Source: Candidatus Hydrogenedentota bacterium (lineage in GTDB: Bacteria; Hydrogenedentota; Hydrogenedentia; Hydrogenedentales; SLHB01). Taken from it: a DNA stretch of 20,892 nucleotides. The stretch's first letter is position 1. Each line of letters starts with the position of its first letter. Both the position numbers and the translations under genes were made by a program. The notes below the pieces were generated by a model. It worked only from the letters and a program-made list of their open reading frames with translations, made no database searches and had not been told where the DNA came from. The stretch covers positions 1 through 20,892 of the forward strand of contig PWNM01000039.1 of the NCBI GenBank assembly GCA_003557825.1, given 5' to 3'. Positions 14,273 to 20,892 of this stretch are shown piece after piece.

Positions 14273-15364
14273 ATGAAACGACTCCTTGTGAGCATGGGCC
14301 TATGTGTTGTGATCCTGGTTGCCGGGGTCGTGCTTATACTGGTGGCTCGTATGACCAATCATGCCCGTTCCTCACAGGATGACGCCTCCGAATCCGAAGC
14401 ACGACGTGTTAGTGTTTTTGCCACGCCCATTGAACGTACGTTGGTGGAGGACCGCCTTATCCTGACCGGAACAGTTTTGCCTCGGCTTGATGTAACCGTG
14501 AGCGCGGAGGGCATGGGTAAAATCGAGCAACTGGCGGTTGAAGAAGGCGATTCCGTTCAGCGGGGCGCGGAACTGGCTCGAATCGATACGGAATTGATCC
14601 GGGCCCAACTGGACCAGGCCCGGGCCGAGGCACGATTGGCCGAACAAGAATTTGAGCGTGCTCAGAGTCTGTCGGAGCGAGGCGTAAGCGCCCGCCGCGA
14701 TTTCGACACGGCCGTGGCCAACCGCGAAATGAGCCAGGCCCGGCTTCGCGCCCTCCAAGTGGAGCTTGATAAGTCGGTCATTACGGCCCCCTTTAATGGC
14801 GTCGTTGATATGGTGTTCCGAGAAGAACAGGAGTTCATCGAGATCGGTGCGCCGCTGGTTCGCCTTGTTCAGCTTGACGAGGTCAAGGTACTTGTTGGCG
14901 TGCCCGAGCGAGACATCGGCTATTTCGATGTAGGGGACTCCGTCACGGTTCGGTTGGATGCCTTTGCCGCCAATGCCTTTGAAGGTCGCATCCATCGTAT
15001 TGCAACCACAGGGGATATGGAAACCCATACCTTTACCGTGGAGATCCTGGTGGACAACCGGGAGCGGCGCATTCGTCCGGGTATGATCGCTCGCGCCGCT
15101 CTGGTGCGTAAAGCATACCCGGATTCAATTCTGGTTCCAATATTCAGTACATTTCTATTGGATGACCAACGGTATGTCTATGTGGTTGAGAACGATGTGG
15201 CCCGACTGCGGTCGGTGGAATCGGGAATTGTCCAAGGGGGTAATGTTCAGATACTGGATGGACTTGATTCGGGCGATCTGATCATTGTACGCGGCCAGTA
15301 CAATGTGCGGGACGGCGATCCGGTGCAGGTCCAAGAGGTTGAACAGCGGGACGGCCCGGGATGA
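14273..15364 (+). CDS. RND efflux periplasmic adaptor (membrane-fusion protein)
   Basis: The 363-residue protein has an N-terminal membrane anchor (about 4-26), then a barrel-sandwich (lipoyl) half VTVSAEGMGKIEQLAVEEGDSV, an alpha-helical hairpin rich in Arg, Ala and Glu (about 105-160), the second lipoyl half VITAPFNGVVDMVF, a beta-barrel (VLVGVPERDIGYF) and a membrane-proximal end. This is the HlyD/AcrA layout; it joins the pump to an outer-membrane channel. No lipobox is visible, so it is membrane-anchored. Its TGA overlaps the pump's ATG (15361-15364), implying coupled translation. The 95-base gap before it contains GAGAGGAA and TTCCCTCC, which can partly pair just before the start. No TolC-type channel is in the window. 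Confidence 0.93.
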   Translation: MKRLLVSMGLCVVILVAGVVLILVARMTNHARSSQDDASESEARRVSVFATPIERTLVEDRLILTGTVLPRLDVTVSAEGMGKIEQLAVEEGDSVQRGAELARIDTELIRAQLDQARAEARLAEQEFERAQSLSERGVSARRDFDTAVANREMSQARLRALQVELDKSVITAPFNGVVDMVFREEQEFIEIGAPLVRLVQLDEVKVLVGVPERDIGYFDVGDSVTVRLDAFAANAFEGRIHRIATTGDMETHTFTVEILVDNRERRIRPGMIARAALVRKAYPDSILVPIFSTFLLDDQRYVYVVENDVARLRSVESGIVQGGNVQILDGLDSGDLIIVRGQYNVRDGDPVQVQEVEQRDGPG

Positions 15365-18300
15365 TCATCACGAATGCCGCCATTGACCGAAGCACGACGG
15401 TGTTTGTCCTCCTTCTTATTATCGTCGCTGTCGGCGGTTATAGTTATGTCGTTTTGCCCCGCGAATCCAGTCCCGAAGTCGTGGTTCCCTTTATAACGGT
15501 TGTTGTACCTTACGAGGGGGTTGCGCCCGAGGATATGGAGTCCCTGGTAACGCTCCCTATCGAACGCAGACTGACCGGTATATCAGGCGTGAAGGAGATC
15601 CAGTCTACCACCGTAGAGGGGCTGTCTACTACCGTCATCGAGTTCGACACTAATACGGTGATCGAAGATGCGCTCCAACGCGTCCGAGATAAGGTCGACG
15701 AAGCCAAACCGGACCTTCCCATGGATGCTGAAGAACCGATTGTCAATGAGATCAACATCAGTGAATTCCCTATCCTGGTCATGAGCATTACCGGGTTTCT
15801 GCCCCTTCCGGTATTGACCGCTTTGGCTGAGGAACTCGAAGACCGGTTCGAGGCCATCCAGGGGGTGCTTGCTGTCGAGATTGTTGGCGGAGTCGAACGT
15901 GAGATCCAGATCGAAGTCGATCCGGATCGCGTTGCCGAATATGGCATCCCCCTGTCGGACCTCGTCAATGTGACCCGCCTCGAAAATGTCAATACGCCTG
16001 GTGGAGCCATGGAGCTGGGTGATGCCAAGTATCTGATGCGAACGCCGGGCGAGTTTCAAACCCCCGAAGAGATCGAGGGCCTCATCATCAAGATGGGGCC
16101 AAACGGCATGGTCTATCTGAGGGATGTGGCCACCGTTCGAGACGGATTTAAGGAGCAGCTTTCCCGTTCCCGTTTAAATGGACGACCTTCGGTGACGTTG
16201 ACCATTTCGAAGCGAGCCGGAGAAAACATTATCGATATAGCCGATGAAGTGAATGCCATTCTTGCCGAGGCTGAGAAACGGTTTCCCCCAGGCGTGGACA
16301 TTGCCCTTACTTGGGACGAGTCGGTGTGGATTCGTGACATGGTCTATGAGCTCGAAAACAGCATCCTAAGCGGTCTTGTGCTGGTCCTCATTGTCATCTT
16401 TCTATTCCTGGGCTTTGCAAATGCGATTTTTGTGGCCTTGGCGATTCCCGTGTCCATGCTCATCACCTTTGGCGTACTCTATATGCTCGACGTGACCCTG
16501 AACATGGTCGTTCTGTTCAGCCTCATTCTCGCCTTGGGCATGTTGGTCGACAACGGCATTGTGATCATCGAGAACATCCACCGTCATGTGCAATGGGGTG
16601 AAGAGCAACATGATGCGGCAAAACGGGGGGCAGGTGAAGTCGCCTGGCCGATATTTTCTTCGACTATGACTACCTTGGCCGCCTTTTTCCCGTTGTATTT
16701 CTGGCCCGGTATCATGGGTGACTTCATGATGTATCTTCCCCTCACGCTGACCATCGCCCTGCTCGGTTCGTTGTTTGTCGGCCTGGTGGTCAACCCGGCG
16801 TTGGCCTCGATTTTTATGCGGCGGAGGCTCCCCAAAAACGGCGTCGTCAGGCGGGAGCGCCATCCGGTGCTCCACGTATACACCTATTTGCTCAAACTGG
16901 CCTTGCGCTGGCGGGCCGTCACGCTTACCCTGGCCGTGACAGTAATGATCGTCATCTCCGTGGTCTTTCTATCGACGGCACGCACCGAATTCATGCCCTC
17001 CATTGAACCGCCTCAGGCGTACATCAACGTGGAAGCCGCCGAGGGAGTGAACCTCGATACTTCCGATGAGATTGTGCGGCATGCAGAAGCTGTCATTGAG
17101 CCTTTTCGTGAGCATATCGACTATGTCATTGCCAATATCGGCTCGCGAGGCGCCGGTCCCGGCGGCGGCATGGGCAGCGACAGCACTCACCTAAGCCGTA
17201 TAACCATCGATTTCCCCGATATCGAGGATCGGACAGTCCCCCCGTCGCGTATCATCGAGGAGCTCCGCGGCCTGTTGACCGACATTCCTGGAGCTACGTT
17301 TCGGTTTGATGAACTGGAAATGGGACCGCCTACGGGACCGCCTGTTAATGTTGAGATCAGCGGAGAGGACTTTGATGTGTTGGGCCAACTGGCCCAAGAG
17401 GTTCGTGACCGTATACAGCATGTGCCGGGCCTGGTAGACCTTCGCGACGATTTCAGTACGGGCATGCCCCAGGTGCGGATTTCGGTGGATCGACAGCAAG
17501 CATGGCGTACCGGTCTTAGCACCCAAGCCGTGGGATTTATCATCCAGGCCGCCATCAGCGGAGTCAAAGCGGCCGACTTCCGGGCGGGAGAGGATGAATA
17601 CGACGTCATGGTACGATTCCCTTCCGTGTTCCGGGAGGACCTTGCGAATATCCAGTCCATGATGCTCATCAACGAGAGAGGTCAGGCCATTCCGCTGTCA
17701 TCTGTGGCGACGGTCGAACAAGCAACCGGCATGGGGAGTATCCATCGCATCAACCGACGACGGACGGTGACGGTTTCGGCGGATGTTACGCGGGAACGAA
17801 GCAGTACCGAGGTCTTGGCGGAGGTCCAGTCTATCCTCGCTCGGGACATCGACCTACCCGTGGGATACACGATTAGCTATACCGGGGAAAGCGAGGATAT
17901 GGTCGAAACCCAGAGCTTTCTAATCCGAGCATTTGTCATTGCACTGCTGCTCATCACGCTTGTTTTGGTGACCCAGTTCAACTCGATCAGCCAACCGTTC
18001 ATCATTATGATGTCCGTCGTGTTGTCCCTTGGCGGCGTATTTCTGGGGCTGTTTCTTTTTCGGATGCCCTTTGGTATCCTAATGACCGGACTTGGATGCA
18101 TTAGTTTGGCTGGAGTCGTGGTTAATAATGCTATTGTACTGATAGACTTTATCAACCAGCTTCGGCGCAGCGGAAAACCGGTTACCCCGGCCATCATCGA
18201 AGCCGGAATGACGCGGTTTCGCCCGGTAATGCTGACGGCAATCACCACCATACTCGGGTTGATCCCGATGGCGATTGGCATTAGCGTAAATTTCCGGGCC

Positions 18301-18534
18301 CTGATGGCGGGCGAATTTTCGCGGATTCTTAGTCGTGGCGGCGAAAGCAGCCAGTGGTGGGGTTCGATGGCCATCGCGGTGATCTTTGGTCTGAGCTTTG
18401 CAACCGTACTGACGCTTATTGTAGTGCCTGTATTGTATAGTAGTCTCGATGACCTGGCTCGGTTGTTCCGAGGCGGGTCAGCTTCCGTCGAAAAGGCGGT
18501 GGCGAACACCGGAGACGAAGTCCCTGTGGAGTAA
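15361..18534 (+). CDS. RND-family efflux transporter (HAE1/AcrB-like)
   Basis: The 1057-residue inner-membrane pump has the duplicated RND layout: a helix, a large periplasmic loop (about 30-330), helices 2-6, a second helix and loop, and helices 8-12. The helix-4 motif is GMLVDNGIVIIEN with Asp397-Asn398, where AcrB has two aspartates (D407/D408). The helix-10 motif is GVVVNNAIVLIDF with Asn922 where AcrB has Lys940. The pump therefore retains one of the classic proton-relay residues, a pattern found in many non-AcrB RND subgroups. A glycine-rich stretch (GSRGAGPGGGMGS, about residue 595) sits in the second periplasmic loop. The substrate could be drugs, lipids or other exported compounds. 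It overlaps the adaptor by four bases, and the next gene follows 31 bases later. Confidence 0.95.
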   Translation: MIITNAAIDRSTTVFVLLLIIVAVGGYSYVVLPRESSPEVVVPFITVVVPYEGVAPEDMESLVTLPIERRLTGISGVKEIQSTTVEGLSTTVIEFDTNTVIEDALQRVRDKVDEAKPDLPMDAEEPIVNEINISEFPILVMSITGFLPLPVLTALAEELEDRFEAIQGVLAVEIVGGVEREIQIEVDPDRVAEYGIPLSDLVNVTRLENVNTPGGAMELGDAKYLMRTPGEFQTPEEIEGLIIKMGPNGMVYLRDVATVRDGFKEQLSRSRLNGRPSVTLTISKRAGENIIDIADEVNAILAEAEKRFPPGVDIALTWDESVWIRDMVYELENSILSGLVLVLIVIFLFLGFANAIFVALAIPVSMLITFGVLYMLDVTLNMVVLFSLILALGMLVDNGIVIIENIHRHVQWGEEQHDAAKRGAGEVAWPIFSSTMTTLAAFFPLYFWPGIMGDFMMYLPLTLTIALLGSLFVGLVVNPALASIFMRRRLPKNGVVRRERHPVLHVYTYLLKLALRWRAVTLTLAVTVMIVISVVFLSTARTEFMPSIEPPQAYINVEAAEGVNLDTSDEIVRHAEAVIEPFREHIDYVIANIGSRGAGPGGGMGSDSTHLSRITIDFPDIEDRTVPPSRIIEELRGLLTDIPGATFRFDELEMGPPTGPPVNVEISGEDFDVLGQLAQEVRDRIQHVPGLVDLRDDFSTGMPQVRISVDRQQAWRTGLSTQAVGFIIQAAISGVKAADFRAGEDEYDVMVRFPSVFREDLANIQSMMLINERGQAIPLSSVATVEQATGMGSIHRINRRRTVTVSADVTRERSSTEVLAEVQSILARDIDLPVGYTISYTGESEDMVETQSFLIRAFVIALLLITLVLVTQFNSISQPFIIMMSVVLSLGGVFLGLFLFRMPFGILMTGLGCISLAGVVVNNAIVLIDFINQLRRSGKPVTPAIIEAGMTRFRPVMLTAITTILGLIPMAIGISVNFRALMAGEFSRILSRGGESSQWWGSMAIAVIFGLSFATVLTLIVVPVLYSSLDDLARLFRGGSASVEKAVANTGDEVPVE

Positions 18535-18565
18535 CGGTATTTTCTGACGCTGAGAGGAAGAGAGC

Positions 18566-20026
18566 ATGAAACGAACGACAGCCATGGTGTTTCTGGTCAT
18601 GCTCGGCGTCGGGGCCTATCTCGCCCTTGCTCCGGGAACGATTCATGTCGGACAGGTACGAATCTCAGAAAAGGCGTCTGAGCGCCTGGCCGTTACCCGC
18701 CCATTGGCGCAGGCTGACCTGGAGGACCCTGCCATGTTGGACGAAGCGCCGCCGGGCACCCTCCAAGCCATTCTACCGGGAGCCGAAATCCCGTTTGCCA
18801 ATCCCGAAGTGGCGCGCAACTGGATCGACCCCACAGCCACCTACCAGGTTACCGAATTGCCTTTCGAGCTCGGACTCGAAGAAGCCGAACTGATTGAAGA
18901 ACCTGATGCTCGAAACACGCTGCGTATCAGAGACGCCGTCGAGGAACACAGTGAACAAATCGACCTTGGCGCTACATTGTCTATAGGCGATGACATCTAT
19001 AAGATAGCCGAACTTCGCCGCTGGGCCGGTGTGTTGCCCGACCCGGAAGGCATGCCTCACGTTGCCATTGGCATTCGGGGGACCGATGGAATGTGGTTGC
19101 CCCCGTTAATCCTAAGCGAGATCTCGGAAGCCCGTATAGACGATGTCATCCTGGTGCGTATGAGTTGGCATGCATCGGAATCCGAAGCCCGATCAGCCAT
19201 CGAGGCCGGACCGCAACCGCCCGGGCCTCCCCGCTGGGGAATTGTAGACGGCGTGGGGGTACAATGGTTTGAGGGGGTTGTTCCCGGAACCGGGGCCATC
19301 CGTGGAGACGGCGTCGAGGTGACCCTCGTAGACGTTGAGACGACAGAAGAGGGCCGGGATGTTCTAATCTTTATGGTTCGCGACAACGATGATGTGCATC
19401 TTGAACGCGTGGATCCGACAAAACCCGAGGAGTCCCCCTTGGTCGTGTTTGATCGGGTGGCGCAAATGCCCTCGCTATTATGGATCCATGGATGGCGCGA
19501 TCGTGTCGCGATGGCAGCCTATTATTCGGGCGCTACTCTTGTGGAAGAAGCTAAGCTCGATCTGGGCGATTCGTGGGAGCTTCCTGAACAGGATCTGGCA
19601 ATCCGTCTTGAAGGGGCGTTGGCTACCGGTACGCCTGTCCGCCCCGAAGATTCCCCTTTCTATCAAGCGGTTCTTGCGGGTAAAGACGACCATTGGCTGT
19701 TCTTGCGCGAGGGCGAAACGGAGCGGGTGAATGATTATCAGGTTCGATACCATCGCGAACAGGATCCGCCGGAGATGGCCTATCATCTATACGTACAACA
19801 AAACGGAACCCGGAGCGAATTCAACCTTGAAGCAGAGACGGCCTTCCGCGTTGGGTCGTGGGCGTTTCACCCGGGTACTCCCGACCCGCGCATGCCGCAC
19901 ATCGCCATCGTGAAAGTGGATTACCACCAGCGCGACTGGCTCGGTCGGGCCGGGGTTGTGCTGGCGACCATCGGATTCGTGGGCCTTGTTGTCACTGCGC
20001 TCACTCGTTTCAGCGGAGCTTCGTGA
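18566..20026 (+). CDS. Unrecognised periplasmic protein anchored at both ends, after the RND pump
   Basis: The 486-residue protein has an N-terminal hydrophobic segment (about 5-24) and a C-terminal one (about 460-482), with a large acidic, strand-rich region between, so most of it should face the periplasm. The middle contains GDDIYKIAELRRWAGVLPDPEG, WGIVDGVGVQWFEGVVPG and VFDRVAQMPSLLWIHGWRDR, which match no family I recognise. The end, HIAIVKVDYHQRDWLGRAGVVLATIGFVGL, faintly recalls the closing segment of ResB-like proteins, but the rest does not, so this is not a call. GAGAGGAAGAGAGC precedes the ATG. It begins 31 bases after the pump and may act with it. A convergent gene ends 19 bases beyond its stop. 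Confidence 0.8.
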   Translation: MKRTTAMVFLVMLGVGAYLALAPGTIHVGQVRISEKASERLAVTRPLAQADLEDPAMLDEAPPGTLQAILPGAEIPFANPEVARNWIDPTATYQVTELPFELGLEEAELIEEPDARNTLRIRDAVEEHSEQIDLGATLSIGDDIYKIAELRRWAGVLPDPEGMPHVAIGIRGTDGMWLPPLILSEISEARIDDVILVRMSWHASESEARSAIEAGPQPPGPPRWGIVDGVGVQWFEGVVPGTGAIRGDGVEVTLVDVETTEEGRDVLIFMVRDNDDVHLERVDPTKPEESPLVVFDRVAQMPSLLWIHGWRDRVAMAAYYSGATLVEEAKLDLGDSWELPEQDLAIRLEGALATGTPVRPEDSPFYQAVLAGKDDHWLFLREGETERVNDYQVRYHREQDPPEMAYHLYVQQNGTRSEFNLEAETAFRVGSWAFHPGTPDPRMPHIAIVKVDYHQRDWLGRAGVVLATIGFVGLVVTALTRFSGAS

Positions 20027-20045
20027 GGCATAAGGCCGATAGACC

Positions 20046-20399
20046 CTATCCCATTACGGGTCGTTCGAATTCGAGTCCGCAGTAAATGCAGCGCCAATGG
20101 CGGGTGGATGAAACCCGATTGCACTGAGGGCAACGCATGGCCCGTTGCGTCATCTTCCCGTCCGCTACCCCGTCCCGCAGGTCGATTTCCTCGACCTTGG
20201 CCTCGAGATCCGCGTCGGTGAACCTGGCTCGCTCCTGGAGCAATTCCCACAACGCCTGATTCATCAACTTCATTCGTTGGATCTCGTCTTCGAGTTCGGT
20301 TAACCGACTTTTGACCGCCGACACGTTTGCCGTATTGGTTTTCCGCGGATATTGGGTATCGGCATGCATTGCGCTGCCAAGCCAGATGCCTCCTGCCAT
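20046..20399 (-). CDS. Coiled-coil protein with C-terminal zinc ribbon
   Basis: The 117-residue protein has a predicted coiled coil at about 26-58 (VSAVKSRLTELEDEIQRMKL and onward) and a C-terminal zinc ribbon with two pairs, CPQC (Cys90, Cys93) and CIYC (Cys104, Cys107), ten residues apart. The family was not recognised. It could be a small scaffold or nucleic-acid or protein adaptor in the cytoplasm. The ATG at 20399 is chosen because GGAGGG lies about seven bases upstream; an in-frame ATG at 20414 contains that Shine-Dalgarno sequence in its own codons. It follows the phosphohexomutase on the same strand after a 151-base gap containing a potential stem-loop. Confidence 0.8.
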   Translation of the reverse strand: MAGGIWLGSAMHADTQYPRKTNTANVSAVKSRLTELEDEIQRMKLMNQALWELLQERARFTDADLEAKVEEIDLRDGVADGKMTQRAMRCPQCNRVSSTRHWRCIYCGLEFERPVMG

Positions 20400-20436
20400 A
20401 ATAAAGCCCTCCATGTTGAGGTTTACGTTACAGCAT

Positions 20437-20495
20437 AAGTTTACGACCGACCCTGGGGATCTGCAACCCCGTCAGGCCGGTCGAATGATAAACTT
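20437..20495. repeat. Large potential stem-loop between the phosphohexomutase and zinc-ribbon genes
   Basis: Nested inverted arms are visible: outer AAGTTTA (20437-20443) with TAAACTT (20489-20495), middle ACCGACC (20446-20452) with GGCCGGT (20475-20481, one mismatch), and inner GGGG (20455-20458) with CCCC (20467-20470). There is no long T-run after it on the minus strand, so it is not a standard terminator. It would lie in the leader of the zinc-ribbon gene if that gene is read from upstream. Confidence 0.45.
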
Positions 20496-20550
20496 GGTTA
20501 TTCCAACATCCGCGCGTTAACCGAGCTCATTTTGGGTGATGGTCCTGGCG

Positions 20551-20892
20551 CTATTTGTTGAGTTCGTTGACTTTGCTTTCGATAAGGTGGCGTATTTCGG
20601 CCAATCGCTCGGGCGTTTGTGCCTCACATCGCATTACCAGAACAGGGGACGTGTTGGAAGCTCGAAGCAATCCCCATCCATCGTCAAACTCGATGCGGGC
20701 GCCGTCGATGGTATTAACGTTGAAGCCTAGCTCGTCCTGAAAATAGCGTGTGGCTTCCTCAACGATGGCGAATTTACGGTTCTCATCGGTTTCAATGCGA
20801 ATCTCCGGAGTGTTGACCATCTCGGGTACATTTTCCAGATGCTCACTCAACGAAAGGTTTTCCTTCGACAACAATTCAATAAGTCGCGCGCC
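20551..20892 (-). CDS. Phosphoglucomutase/phosphomannomutase, C-terminal part (gene runs off the right edge)
   Basis: The minus strand is open from the right edge to TAG at 20551-20553, giving the last 113 residues. The segment DGARIEFDDGWGLLRASNTSPVLVMRCEA is the phosphate-binding C-terminal domain of alpha-D-phosphohexomutases, with the RASNTSP motif that contacts the sugar phosphate. These enzymes interconvert hexose 1- and 6-phosphates in the cytoplasm for cell-wall and polysaccharide precursors. Glucose and mannose specificity cannot be separated from this fragment. The N-terminal part, including the active-site serine, lies outside the window. Confidence 0.92.
   Translation of the reverse strand, partial: GARLIELLSKENLSLSEHLENVPEMVNTPEIRIETDENRKFAIVEEATRYFQDELGFNVNTIDGARIEFDDGWGLLRASNTSPVLVMRCEAQTPERLAEIRHLIESKVNELNK

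Noticed and set aside
16402..16875. Long minus-strand frames opposite the RND pump and other large genes
   Set aside because: They lie wholly inside well-supported genes and have low-complexity, charge-biased translations typical of shadow frames.

Overview
The window looks like chromosomal DNA from a Gram-negative-type bacterium. It encodes a lipoprotein, an RND pump with its membrane-fusion partner, and diaminopimelate synthesis. Base composition is moderately GC-rich in genes and AT-richer in the one long gap. The gene families do not fix the phylum; an under-sampled lineage such as Hydrogenedentota, Planctomycetota or a relative is a guess. No tRNA, rRNA, CRISPR array, transposase or integrase was seen.

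Left part (1-2905): the 5' part of zwf points left. Divergent from it is a short housekeeping run of dapF, purN and a DUF1569/DinB-like protein. DapF is odd: one of its two catalytic cysteines is replaced by serine.

Middle left (about 2950-8680, minus strand) is an osmolyte module read right to left: a MarR-type regulator, ablA (lysine 2,3-aminomutase), a sodium:solute symporter overlapping ablA by four bases, ablB (beta-lysine N6-acetyltransferase), a MarC-family membrane protein, and an isochorismatase-like cysteine hydrolase broken near its end by an in-frame TAA. AblA plus AblB make N-epsilon-acetyl-beta-lysine, a compatible solute. The regulator's promoter is bracketed by two copies of a 13-base element, ATGGA-N3-ATTCC. 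A third copy lies just before ablA. These are candidate operators tying regulator to operon.

The 8590-9207 gap is AT-rich. It holds the regulator promoter and an intrinsic-terminator-like hairpin pointing right with no gene in front of it.

Right part (9208-20026, plus strand) is a long co-directional block: a lipoprotein, a 49-residue small protein, an unrecognised 315-residue protein, a PqqD-like protein, a miniature MacB/FtsX-type permease without its periplasmic domain, a LolD/MacB-type ATPase, a GT-C-like membrane protein, an RND fusion protein and RND pump (overlapping by four bases), and an unrecognised protein anchored at both ends. The segment from the small protein to the ATPase is the best candidate for an undescribed system: a PqqD-type peptide-binding fold beside a tiny ORF and a stripped-down ABC transporter.

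Right edge (20046-20892, minus strand): a coiled-coil/zinc-ribbon protein and the C-terminal end of a phosphohexomutase, separated by a gap containing a large potential stem-loop.
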